DNA of 64,000 nt, taken from assembly GCF_004027225.2 (NCBI RefSeq), contig NC_044277.2, forward strand, positions 133,454,057 to 133,518,056, in the 5' to 3' direction. Shown piece after piece: positions 37,655 to 50,462 of the stretch. A program made the position numbers and the translations under genes. The stretch comes from Strigops habroptila (lineage: Eukaryota; Chordata; Aves; Psittaciformes; Psittacidae). The notes under the pieces were generated by a model. The model made no database searches. It was not told the DNA's origin and saw only the letters and a list, made by a program, of their open reading frames with translations. Within the stretch, counting starts at the first letter, position 1. The number at the start of each line of letters is the position of its first letter.

Positions 37655-38311
37655 GTTGTGTCTCAACCCTTCATGCCCCACATTGGGTGCCAAAAGGACT
37701 GTCGTGGTTCAACCCCAGCCAGTAACTAAGTACCACACAGCTGCTCACTCACTTTTCCCCCTCCCCAGGTGGGATGAGGAGAGGATCAGAAGAAGATAAA
37801 ACCCAAGGGCTGAGATAAGAACAGTTTAATAATCGAAATGAAGTGAAATCTAATAATAATAGAAATAATAACAGTAACAATAATGATAATAGGAAAGAAG
37901 AGAGAAGGAGGAATAAAATTCAGGAAACACAAATGATGCACAATACAATTGCTCGCTGCCCATTGACCAATACCCAGCCCGACCCGAGCAGTGATTGGCC
38001 CCTCCCAGCCAACTCCCCTCAGTTTACACACTGGGCATGACGTGCTGTGGTATGGAATACCCCTTTGGCTAGTCCAGGTCAGGTGTCCTGGCTCTGCCCT
38101 CTCCCGGCTTCTTGTGCCCCTCCTCACTGGCAGAGCATGAGAGACTGGAAAAGTCCTTGATTTAGAGTAAGCATTACTTCACAACACTACTTCACAACAA
38201 CTACTTTACAAATGGTGTGTTATCAACATTATTCTCACACTAAATCCAAAACACAGCACTGTACCAGCTACTAGGAAGAAAATTAACTCTATCCCAGCTG
38301 AAACCAGGACA
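37655..38311 (-). mobile_element. LTR plus primer-binding-site stub of an ERVK-like endogenous retrovirus
   Basis: On the minus strand an LTR of 612 bp (38311 down to 37700; TGTCCTGG...CACGACA) is followed by a 7-nt spacer, a candidate primer-binding site at 37692-37675 and a short leader ending at 37655. No gag, pol, env or second LTR is present. Identical hexamers GAAACT flank the whole unit at 37649-37654 and 38312-38317, the 6-bp duplication length typical of class II (ERVK-like) integration. The LTR is homologous to the solo LTR at 33306-33930 in the opposite orientation. Internally it contains a (AAT)n-rich patch near 37850-37890 and a tandem 'acttcacaaca' repeat near 38174-38208. It lies antisense in CHN2 intron 1. 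Confidence 0.83.
37675..37692 (-). other. Candidate retroviral primer-binding site (tRNA-Lys type)
   Basis: The minus strand reads TGGCACCCAATGTGGGGC, which starts with TGG as primer-binding sites do. It differs from the tRNA-Lys1,2-type site known in betaretroviruses at two positions, both explicable as CpG decay. It is seven bases from the LTR end, slightly further than usual. This placement supports the ERVK-like assignment. Confidence 0.65.
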
Positions 38312-38317
38312 GAAACT
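38312..38317. repeat. Target-site duplication GAAACT (right copy)
   Basis: Identical to the hexamer at 37649-37654 and directly abuts the LTR terminus. Confidence 0.6.
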
Positions 38318-41300
38318 TAAACCTGAACCCACCATTTTCAAGGGTTTTTCCTTCTTTTATTTAGTTTATGGTGTTTAGGAGGAGCTGATCCCATGATGAT
38401 TAAATTATAAAAGGGTAAACCAATGTGAGGATAAAGATGATTCATTTCTAAACTTTGCTTAACAGAATAGGTTGTTATTAGTTAGAAGCATTCATCTCAT
38501 GCATGTAAGAGGTGCAGTCAGGACTGGAGGTCTACTTTGCTGAATGTTGTTGAACAGGATATTATAATTACTGTTGTTCATTTCTGCTGACATACATTTA
38601 TAGAGAGATTGAGTGGAAAGGCCACAGGGAGGTTGGTAACTTATAAATATAGAATAATTGGCAGCTTGGGCCCCAAAAATCTTTTAACTTGAAGAATGCT
38701 AGAGCATGAGTGGGTGTAAACTACAGTCAAAATGATGAAGAATTGGCACACTACTATTAATTACATGTATCAAAATGTGTATTTTAGAGAAAATAACAGG
38801 AATGAGAATGTTTAGAAAAATAGCAGGAATTTGCCTCCCACCACCTAAGAGCTGTTTCTTCTTTAATTCTGTTAACTCAGAAGGAAGAGGCACATTATCT
38901 TCAAAGAATTGCTGTAGAGGGCTTTGGCTCATGAAAGCCTTTTCTGTCTTATATTTGTTTCAGACCTTTTGATCTCTTTTGGTTTGATGAGTATATGTCA
39001 TCACTTGGTACTGCAATTGCTGCCTCCTGCTCAGATATGACAGTAATAAATATATTCACTGAAAAGTGCAATTTAAAATTTATATTATTCACAGTTATTG
39101 GCAAGTACTGCAGCCTAAATGGTGCAAATGAGGGGGAGTCTGGTTCAGGTGTTTTTTTTTTTTTAACTAATTGATCTGTCTTATCAATATGCATAATAAG
39201 CTTATCAAAACAGACTTTTCAAAAATTAAGGAGGAAAAAACTCAATATAGAATGATTGTAAGTGTAATTGAGGAGTGTAATTTACTTTCCCTTTACAGGA
39301 AAAGGCTTTCAGCTTCACCTCTTAAGCAGCTTTAGAAAACTACACATTGACTCCTGGCAGTAGCGTATTGATTGAAAGCATCCAGAGCGCCTAGAAAACA
39401 TAAGTGTACACAATTTCATCTGAAAGGCATGTGTTTTATAGAAAGAAACTCCATCACTATCTAGGGTTTGTAAGAAGTATGTTAACATCAAAAGTACGGG
39501 ATATACTATAATATATAATAAAGAGCTTAATAGCACAATTTAAAAAAAAAATCTGTAAATACTTAACTAATCTTCACAGCGTCTGTTGAATAAATGGGAA
39601 GAAATTAGGCAGAAAAATGGAACAACTCAGCTACTACGAGGGACTAAAATTAAAACTGACATGGAGTAAAAATAAAAGATTTTTCAGGAAACATTCTCAG
39701 TTCATTAGAGAATGAATTGAGGTGCCCCCCCGGACCTCATTGGAAACTTTGCCCCATATAAGGGACATAGGACTTTTTCTTTTTTCCCCTTAGTATTGTT
39801 TGCCTTATTTTTGTTTTACACAGTAGTGTGTCTCAAAGTTGTCTTATACATTTTTGGTTTATAAATCAGTCTAGGACATGCTTTGTCTCAGTAAAATTTA
39901 GATAGACTTCTTTTTGGGTTTTTTTTTCCTCCTTTCTCATATATACTCTCTTCCTAGAAATGTAAAGCTTTGCTACGCTTAGGCTTGTGGTTAGGTAGAC
40001 TTATGATTACACCACTTAAGTAACAGCAAGTAATGTCAATGATATGTACAGTCTTATCCTGGATTTATGTTCTGGCAGTTACTTAGTCTTATACTGACTT
40101 TCCCCATCCTTGATGATCAGACTGTTCCCTAGTAAACATTTCAGAACAGATTTATTCACTGCTATGTACTTGAAGTTGGTGCTGTTCATTTCTGGGACTG
40201 TTGAGCACCATTTGGAATAGCAGCTGCTGAGGTAACAATTTGGATGTGTCCCCTGCCATCCTTGAAAGGAGAAGCATTGTGGGCGCACAAAACCTTTCCA
40301 AAGTATCAATGACATGCAAGCCTGAAAGCATTTGCATATTTTATTTTAACAGATTTTTTCCCACCATGGATATGTTTTTCTTGCTTGCAGATACTGAGTC
40401 TGACTGTGTGATGTCAAGCAGGAATGACTTGAGGATTTTTTGTCTATCTAAGCCTCCTGTAAGTGCATGAGCAAGGGCATTTTCTTTCTGATTACCTGCC
40501 AGGTTGTGACAAACTTAAAGAAATACGATCTTATGGGTTAGACTCGGTCGACAGCTCGGTTTACTGTAGCCTATGATTTATTGGAGCCTGCAGTCCATGT
40601 AATGGGAGATGCCAGCTTTCATTTGAGGGAGCTTTACGAAAGAATGAGAAACTCGCCTTCAGGCCTGGACCAGCTTTCTGAAATACTGAGAAGGAGAGTT
40701 GTATAGTGAGGTTATTACTTGAAGCCAAACCAGCTTTTAGGCTAGTCTGTCTTCATCTCATTCTTACTGCTCCTCCAAACCAGCCAAAACTCCACCCTTC
40801 TGCCTAGTAAACACACCAGTCCTTATAATCTGTAATCCTAAGGAACCAAACCTTGGAGAAATTCAGCTAGGTCCTACCATCAGAGAATCTGGCTTTAAGT
40901 TTTCTATGAGAACTTAAATTCCAGAGCTAGTTGACCTATCAGAGCAGTGTAAAGTTCCCATTAGTGCAAATAGGAATCAAAACAGATGTGCCACTAAATG
41001 TCCAAATCTATAGTATTTACTGTTGGGCTTATATTGTCAGGGATAATTTTTCTTTGGACAGGCCCAGTAAGAGGAAAATAAAAATCAGCCTTACAATGGT
41101 ACAAGTAGGAGGAGACTACCTCTCACCCTTAGCATCACTTTCTTATAACATCTTGCTCATGTTGGTCCTTGCTTTCCCTGCCTTTGGAAATAGTAGAATA
41201 AATGTAGCAGGTAGGTGAGCTGAAAAAGTATGAAGGGGGACAAGCAATATGCTTTTAAGGTGATTGTGGCCATTACATTTTCCCTGTTCTTGGTCACTTT

Positions 41301-44300
41301 GCAAGATACTTGCCTGTGCTGGCCAGCTGACTAAAGCACACTCCCAGAACAGCAGCCTGAGCGTAGGAAGAGCTGTACAGAGCTGGTCACAAGCTCAGCT
41401 GCAGCCTCTTGTCTTCCTCCCACCTGTGGCCACCAGCAAATCTCCTGCTGAGGAGAGAGTGTAAAAATAGAACAAATGCATGGAGTAAAATTTTGAATGT
41501 GAGTTTGAATGTGTTATGCAAAAAAATACCTTTCTCGCTTGCTTTTAAACTTGTCATCAGCTAGTTTCATTTCATACACTCGACCTCTGTTATTGGAAGA
41601 AATTGTGAAAATTCATTTTTTATACATGTGTGAAATCTTAAGTAGCATAGAGCCATACATCGTAGTGTCACAGTCAACTCTTTTCCAATCTAAAGAGTTG
41701 CAGGCTGCTTGACCAATGTTTGTATGGGATAGCAAACATATCTTTGGTCATCCACATTATCTTCTATTACTCTTTTCCTGTCCTCATGTATTCTTATAAA
41801 AATAGACCAGAAATGAAAGCAGTCATCAGGGGTTGATGCATCTTATATTTATTGCACTGGAAATAGGGTGGTCTCATTTTGTTCTCTGTTCCTTAATTCT
41901 GCTTTTCTTCATGGTATTTTCCAGCTTTTATGAGAGCTGTGTTGACTCTCCTAATACAACATTATCATGTGTCTGCTGGTACTGTTCTTTTTAATAGTTT
42001 CTACTAATTTGCCCAGCGCAGATGTCAGGCTATCTGAAATTTTTTGGCTTTCCCTTGGAGCTCTTTATAAAGCTGGCATGATGTTAGCTGTTTTGCAGTC
42101 CTCTTATACTGGGGCAGTTTTAAAAGTCAGTCATGCTGCTGTTTCATCTATGAGTTCCTTAAAAACACTTTTGTAAGTATCATCTGATCTGTACAAATTG
42201 TTGTTGTTCAGATGTTCATTCTGTAGCTTTGTCCACTGAAATCTCTGTTTGAAATGGATGATCCAAGCAGTCCCTCATAAGGAAATGTACTGATGTGGCA
42301 GCTTCTCCCGCCTCTAGGTTCTTTGTATGCAGAGCTCAAAATACTGGATTATTTTCTGCTGTAAGTGCTGCTTTTATCCCTTGATCATCTATAGGCCAGA
42401 TTGGCAGGCTTTGCATCTGTACATGAAAAAGGGGTTGTTAATTCTTATGTTTTCTCATTTCTAGTCATTTCTGCTGCTAGTCATTTCTCGGGCTGTCTTT
42501 TGGCTTGCCTTATTGTGGTTTGAGTTTGCTTTAGTTTCGGGTTTTGTTATTTATTTATTTAACCTGCAGTAGCTCATGAGTCTTTCTACTTTCTTCATTT
42601 AGACATGACTCCAGCTTTCAGAAGGATGTTTCCTTGCTTCTGATAACCTCTTGTACCCTGCTGTTCAGCTATACTTCCTTTTCCACTTTCTTAAATCCTT
42701 TTTTGCTATGTGGCATGTATTTGCTCTCAGCCCCCAGTGTGGTATCTCTATTTACCATACTGCCTGGGAAGGTTTAACTCTCTTAGCTTCCTCATTTAGC
42801 TAGCTTCCGTTTAGTAAAATTTACTGTATCCTCCAGGGTGACTTAAAAATCAGATTTTGAAGGTTTTATCAGTCCTGTCAAAATTTCCTAGTATGTGTAT
42901 CAACACTACCTACAGTTACAAACCCATTAAAAATGTCCAAACTGTAAAAACTATGTGTGAATGTGTAAGCATGTGTGTCTATTCATCGCAGATAGGGAGC
43001 AGATAATCATTCTTGACAGGAAGAATAATTCTAAGTGTAGAACCTAGGCAGTCAAAGCTGGGTTTTGTTTGTTTTTATCAGGCTCTGAACTAGTAGAAAC
43101 TGTCCCTTCAGCTGTAATGCCACCATCTCTACCACCTGTAACTGCCTGGGGGCCAGCCAAGCTGCCTTTGTACCCAAGGAGTCTGGGAAGTGAGGTCTCA
43201 AGTTTTGAGCTATTGTGGTTTAGAATTTGGATCTAGATGATTTCGCAAGACAACTTACCAATTAGATGTATTTTTTTGAGAGTCAAAGTAGGCAAACTTT
43301 ATTCCTGGAAGAAGCTGGAGCACTCCCCTAAAATTGCCCGTCCATGTCACAGCCAACTGTGATAGATCCAGCTGAGGAGTCAGTAAGTGTTAATGAAGGG
43401 CCTGATGTGTGGACTGATGTGGTCTAAACAAGCTTAGTAAAGTCCTGTCACTCAGCTGTGGTATTGTTTTTAAAGAAAAAGCTTTTTAGAGAGTCAGAAA
43501 ATATAAGGGTAATTGGATTGCATCATAGGACATCACTGACACTGCTGCTCAAAGGGAATTAAAACTGAGCAGGATCGGTGATTTTTAAATATTGTAATAA
43601 AAGAAGGTCAAAGAATTTTAGGAAAGATGAAACAGTGATTCTTTCTTTAAACCAAAATGATGCAGTTTGTTTGAATTTAATAGAGACAATATACATATAC
43701 ATGTACTCAAAAGCTGTCACATTACCCAGCCATTAATCTTCATCTGACCTGTTCCAGGCAAGAAGAATTGTGCTCCAAGAGCTTTTTTCTTTAAACTTCA
43801 AACGTCAGCTCTTTTTATGATAATACAATATTTTTCTGTGCTGTCTTTCTGAACCTTCTTCTCTGTGTTTGAAATTTACGCCATTGAGCTTTATCTGAAA
43901 GCGAATTTATTTTTAGACCTTGCAAAAGAATAGTTCGGCTGCATGAGTAAGATGCAGGGACTGAACAGCCTGGAAATACCCCTCTCTGAGGAGCACCTCG
44001 ACTTGGCTGGTCACACTTGATTTCAGTTTGCCCATGACATGAACAGGTACAGGGTGTGTACCAAAGTCCTGGCTTGGTTTCAGCTTGTTTATAGTTTATT
44101 AATATTTTTAATATTATTTTTAAGGTGAGTGGCTCTATGTTAATTGAGTAAGGAAAAGCTTACACTGAAATCTGTTCCTGTTAACGGCTAGGGAGGTCTG
44201 TTCCCAGAAGCTGTAGAGGCGCCATCCCAGAGGCTTTCGTCTGACTGGGATTATGTGTTCTCACCTCTCCCTTTCCTGAGGCATCTCCCTGGGGAATATG

Positions 44301-47300
44301 TTCCTTCTGAATGCACCTGCCCTGCTTTGTGTGGCTTTCCTCTGCCTTAGCAAGCCCTGTGCCCTCGCTCACCATTTCCATTGTGTTCACGGTAATCCCC
44401 AGCGCTAGAGAAGATGTGTAGTAAAACAGAGGGAGGGTTTAATAAGCCTGATTTAGAGCAGAGTGAAGGGTGAAGATCCAGGAGGCAGCTTGAACAGACT
44501 GAATGGCTTGCTGCTGCTGGAGAGAGGGGGTGTCCCAGCCTGCTGCCTGCTCCGGGCCCTTGCTTGTGCTGCCGCCATGCGCAGCTCTGGCACTCGTCTC
44601 GTCCTTCTGTGAGCTGGCAGCTGGCACTGTTTGAGAAACAGGGCTGAAAGAAAAGCAGAAATCTCATTCTAGCATTTGCTTAGCAAGGTTCTGCTCTCTT
44701 TTTCCCAGTAGGTATTGCCCCAAATCTGAATTTTTCTTTCCCTTAAAGTATGTGTCATGTTGATTATTTCTTACAGCTTTGCTGTTCAGAGGCGTTCCAA
44801 AGTGCCCATGCCTTTCTCTTCAGATCCCCCTCTTGCCACCTCTCAGTCATAACTGTAAAATCTTTTGGTGCCCGTTTCCTTTCACGTAGGAAGCAATGTT
44901 CATTGCATTAATTGTACGTGGATTTTTCTAGTATCTGAGCCATTCTTATGTTTTGATAAAGCATCTTTAGATATTTTTCATTTATTTTAGCACAGCTGAA
45001 AATACTGGGAGCTTTCTGAGAAAAAAAGGACAATATCCTATATTGCAAACAAAGCAAAATGGTGCTAAGGAGAGTTTATTACCAAATTACGAGAAGCCAT
45101 AAAATTTCGAAGTTGAGGATCTAGGTGCATGTTTTCCTGGGCTGCTGTCGACATCAATATTAAAATGTAATTGTCATGCATATGATGAAATGTTACTTAA
45201 AAATATATAATTGCAGTTTGTGCTTACAATGTTGGCACATCTCTGAAACACTGCGTTTAATTAGGTGTGTGAGCTGGAACTCAACTGTTTAGGTGAAATG
45301 TGCTTATTAAACAGAGATAGCAATACTCTATGCCAAAGGATCAAAAGAAAAAGGAAAGAGCGGAGAAGTGTACTCATACATGAACATTTTAGAGTCCTGT
45401 TTTGCTGTTTACATGAAAAGACTTGATTTGTTTCTTCTAAGGATGCAGTCTTTTTGCTATCATTTTTTTCCCATGTTCCTTTGAAACAGTGGACTAGAAA
45501 CAGCGATGTTCTGTGACCTATTGTATTAACTTGGGCTAGTGCCAAGAAAACTTTTCTGCCTGGAGAAATAGTGCCAATTTTCAGGTTCAATATTTCATTC
45601 TACCTGGGTTATAAAAAGATAGTGAATTTCTGTGCAGCTGACAGCTTGTCTTTCCGATTCAATAAAGCAGTTACTAGCAACCGGTTAATTATTAATCCTT
45701 GGATTCAAAGTTTTCTGATTGTTTTGCTTTCTTTTTTTTTTTACCTAAACTGTCCTCTTGAGCAGCTCTAGATAAATAACATCTACAAGGGGATATGTTT
45801 TACCGTGAGAATTTTTTAAACTGCAGCTTTCAAATGCTGAATGAATAACTTCTTTCATATATGAAATATTGTACAGCTGAAACTAAGATAACTTTATAAC
45901 CGTATTATTTTAGGAAACAAATTCCTCTAACTTAAACACGTTCTACAAACATTTTTTTTTTAATCTGTCAGTAGCTCAATAAGTTTAAATTTTCAGATGC
46001 ACGATCTTAAGTGACATGGTAAAAAATAAGGAACATAGAATTTTTATTTACGTGAAACACTTTCATCCCATTGAATCTTGGGAAACAGCTCATTAAACAT
46101 TAAATAGCTGTGTAGGGAATTTCAGAGATGACATAGATGTTAATTTAAACTTGTTGGGAAAACAGTTTGAAAAACATGAAACTTCTAGATCTTTTCAGCA
46201 GGGAGTAAAAGCCCATTATACTTAAATCTCTGGAATCTTTTTTGTGGAACAGTAGAAAAGCTTTGGAGAGCAGTAAAAGTGGAATTGGCTCCATAGTTCA
46301 GAATATTAGATCCCTGCAAATGCTCAATAACAGATAATGAGGATAAGTGAGAAATCCAACCAGGAGTGTAAAGAGAGGCTCATTCTTGCAATGAGCTCCA
46401 TATGGATAGACATTTCTGCCTTTGCAGAACATCACTTTTATCAGCAGGTCCCCACATAGTACATGGATCAACTGTGTAGAGCTGATTGCATCATCAAAAT
46501 GGAGTGACAGCATGTCTCAACTGGTCGGCTAAATGTTGTGTGGTATTCTTGGATCATGAGGATAAAGCCTGTGATTACTTTATTTTCCATTAGCTGGTTC
46601 AATTGTGTGTTTCATCCAGCTATTTTTACAGTCTTTATTTACTCTTTGGGATAACACAGGCATAGGCTTTGGTTGTATTGAAACCACATACTTCTAATAG
46701 CAATTTCTGGGAAATTTCAGGTGGACAACTTGGGAGATGGGGACTAAAATAACAAATTCTGTGAATAGAAGGGCATCTGAACCCTGTTTGTCCTGAATCA
46801 TCTAAACCATGCAAACTACTCACTGCCATGACACCAGGTCCCAGTTACATCCTATGGAGACCACGGCAGTAATGCTGCAGGCGCTGTCTCTGTCTGCCTT
46901 CCCCTCACATGTACTCATGTTTTTCCCTCTACCCAATGCCCTGCAGCCCTCCCTGTTTCCTTCCTCCTCCTCCCAAATCTATAAGCTGCTTCTTTCAGTA
47001 CCCTCTATATTTTAGGGCTTAGTTGGCCAAAAGCCTGACCTTTGTTAATTTCTAGTTATACGTGCACTTACTCACTTATTGGTCAGGAACTGTGTGTTTA
47101 CCCATCAGGTGAGCAGAAGGGGCATCTGTCCATCTGCAGAATGATGTCCCTGGTGAGGTTCTTCCCCCTAACGCAGTCGTGTTAAAGCTTTTGAGTTCTC
47201 AGTGTCTTTCACTGAGTCTCTGCCTAGGTGTGTAATTTCATTAAACCTAGAGGAGCTTTATGTCTTAAAGATCTTTCACTCTCTGTTAAACTGAGTGGCA

Positions 47301-49077
47301 ATTGGGTGACAAGTTACAGTAAGTCTCACTTGCCTGTGAGAAAAGCAGGGACTGTCATTTTGTAACTGATACCAAGTTGAAGCTTGACTTTCTAGAGATG
47401 TGAAAGCTGATTTATTATGTCTGTATGAGTGACTGAATGTGGTCCCTTTCAGTCTGATTAGTTACATACATTGAAAAAAAGGGGAATAAAATGTATTCAT
47501 TAGAATTTGAAGTATGTCTGAGGATGAAACAGTATCAGTGTTTATTTAACTCAGTGAATAAAACACTGAGAAGCTTCATATTCCTGTGACTTTAAGTCAG
47601 AATTTTTCCAGTTCATCTTGAGACTTACCCTAGCAATAATAAAGTATCTATATTTTAGACAGATCAAAATTAAAGTATTTATAATTTAAAGTATCTTTAA
47701 ATTATATCTGTTTAGTAAAATGATTGGTTGTTAAAGCCATCCATTCATTCCCAAGAGAGTGCCAGTTTTGGGGCCAGGTTGGACACTACCGGCTGGTTTG
47801 ATTGATGATGCTGATACCTTGTGTTCATGGAAGGCATTTAATCAGCCAGGAAATTAAGTCACTTCACTGCCTTGAGTACACTAGAAGAAGAATTTGGGTT
47901 AACTGCTGCCTTAGCCTTACACCACACAGCAAGGTCAACAAGTTGATGGAGGAAGTTAGGAAGCATCTAGTGCTGCAAAGGAGTTTGTAGGTGAGCGGGC
48001 TGCAAGCACCCCAAGGGGAAGTCGGTACCAACACTGAAGTCGCTGCAGCTGCTGGTGTAAAATGAGTCATGAAATGAACCATCCAGTATGCTGGTTTATG
48101 GCTTTCTCTAAAAACTGACGGAGACAACATGTGGACTTTGCACACTGTGCTCGGAGATCAGGTCAGTGCAAATCCGGAGGATGATGTTATTGTCACCCTT
48201 AAACCGAGGGCCTTGAACACAGATTTGGCACTTCTCACTCCAGATGTTTTGTGAGCAGCTGTGATTATCATCAAAGTCTATCACACAGTAGCTATGTTTT
48301 AAGACTTGAGAATGCATTGACTTAAACGGCGGAGGTAGAATCTGCCACATTTTCTGTCTAGACATGCTTTTAGTTGCAGTGTCCTGAAATAACAGAACAT
48401 AGATTTGTAAAAATTGTAATACAGCAGATAGCATCTTAATATCATGGTGGGAAGGAACTGTATAACCATTTGATCATGACCGGTACACAAGAAACCAGAA
48501 CCTGGTGGCTAATACTAATGCGTGGACTGACGCCTTCTTCCTCCACTGCAAAGCTGTGTTTTTACTTCTTGGTTGTAAGATACATATGAATGATAAATGT
48601 GGGCAGTGAAGCTCCCCGTTACTGTTTTTGTATACATTTCTGAACTCTTAACACTTTGCAAATGCACTCAAAGCATGAAGAGTGATTTATAAAATATTAG
48701 ACTTTGACCATTATAAGATTTACATTCAATAAAAATGCCGTTCAGTCTCCAAGCTAAAAAAGATATAGAGATATGATATCTGCATTTTACCACATAATTT
48801 GTTTGCATTCCAGTGCAATGATTGTTGCAAGGCTGTGGTAAGTTTCATACATTAGTTTTTTCTGCTTGCAGAAAAAACTTATGGTTAAGAGGACCATATC
48901 TGACAAACACAGGTTCAAACTGGTAATAAGAATTACAATCTGGCTCAAGGGAGAATTTCTGTCAAGAACCAGGATTTCTGCAAAACTGGGTGAGCCACGT
49001 TTAAAAGTTTCACACTGGAGATGTTAGGAGCAAAATGGGATCAGGCAGTAGCGAGATCAATCCTTTAAGCATTGCAA
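38318..49077. other. CHN2 intron 1, long unique stretch, no recognised element
   Basis: Nearly 11 kb with no CR1 or LTR copies. A near-perfect hairpin lies at 47536-47568 (CAGTGTTT...AAACACTG arms). A short duplicated 'ctagtcatttct' lies near 42463-42488. A somewhat GC-richer patch at 44180-44670 has minus-strand frames of about 106 and 69 codons without recognisable domains. Confidence 0.55.
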
Positions 49078-49381
49078 GCTGAGAGGAAAGGTGTCAGTCT
49101 CTCTTCCCAAGTAATGAGTGACAGGACAGGAGAAAATGGCCTCAAGTTGTGCCAGGGGCAGTTTAGACTGGCTATTAGGAAAAATTTCTTCACCTAAAGG
49201 GTTGTCAAGCATTGGAACAGGCTACTTAGGGAAGTGATGGAATCACCATTCCTGGAGGTGTTTAAAAGACACGTAGATGTGGTGCTCAGGGGCATGGTTT
49301 AGCAGTGGAATTGGCAGTGCTGGGTTAATGGTTGGACTTGATAATCTTAGAGGTCTTTTCCACCCTAAATGATTCTATGTA
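49078..49381 (+). mobile_element. Short CR1 LINE 3' fragment
   Basis: About 300 bp matches the 3' end of the CR1 copies above. The ORF2 C-terminal region is recognisable from nucleotide blocks such as 'aaaaatttcttcac' and 'caagcattggaacaggct', followed by the 3' UTR and the terminal 'aatgattctatg'. A TAA in the 'ttcttcacctaaaggg' block interrupts the former frame. The 5' boundary is approximate. Confidence 0.92.
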
Positions 49382-50398
49382 ATGTATTCCAGAGAGGTAT
49401 TATTTATTCTGAAAAGAATTTGACATATATTAGTTAGGATTTTTCCTTCCTCTTTCTCCCACCAGTTTCTGTAAAGCACTCTGGAAGTTTTCACTAACAA
49501 CTTCTGTCGTCTTAACCAACATATGGAGAAGTCACGATGTTGGCATGAAGTTATCTCCTAGTAATAGTGCTAGCAGCATGTTATTTTGCAGCATTGTTTA
49601 AAACAGGAAACTGTTTTTGCATTTTGTCTGTAATTTCAGCTTTTCTGAATGTTTGTTTTTGGATTCATAATGTTAATATTGACAGTTTCTTTTGCATTCT
49701 GAAATGCCTAATAAAAAGGATAATGATACCATGAAATACTTCTTTATGATCTTGTGTGGGGTTTTTTAATTCCCACTCCTTTATGTGTCTGTAATGAACT
49801 CTCTGTGGCTGATATTGGAGAATAGTTACACTAGGAAAAATTGCAATATAGTAATGCCAACTTTTTCTGTCTGAAAGCCTTCAAGTTCTATGTGTATTTT
49901 TCATAGATAATTCTTTGCAGTTTTCTATTAGTGCTAACATGAAGAACCATCTTAGCTCCATAACAATGAAACGGGTGCTCCTCTGTTAACACAGAAAGCA
50001 GAAATGTCAGTTTGGGTCAAATCCTGATTCTTTGCTCAAGGCAGGAAGAAGGGAGTGGGATTTCCACATCCCTGCTTGTTTCCTGACTTACAGTCTGAGC
50101 AAATTTGGTCTGGGAAGTAACTAAGACTTGAGTATAAAAGCTTAAAAGTCCTTTTAAATAATAACAGCCCACATCTTTTATAGATAATTTTAGACAAAAT
50201 CCTGGTGCTGTTGAAGTCAGCAGTGAAAGTCCCACTGGCTTGAGCAGAGCTAAGTTTTCACATGCAGTGTTCGAAGCACTGTTAAGACATGGATTGATTC
50301 TCTGTTACCCTGTCCGAGAGGTATGTGGGTATCATTGCCTTTAATCTGCACACCAAGATGGAAAGATGAAATAATTTGGTCCTTCCTTCACAGGGGGT

Positions 50399-50462
50399 CA
50401 CTAGGACAGTAATCTGGGGTTTCCAAATAGGACTAGCACTAGGACAGTAATTTGGGGTTTCC
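50399..50462 (+). repeat. 26-bp direct repeat, 38-bp period
   Basis: The unit beginning 'cactaggacagtaat' occurs at 50399-50424 and 50437-50462 with one mismatch (C/T), separated by 12 bp. It is a local segmental duplication of recent appearance. Confidence 0.92.

Noticed and set aside
33306..38311. A single provirus bounded by the two LTRs
   Set aside because: The LTRs are in opposite orientation and no internal retroviral genes lie between them, so they are independent insertions.
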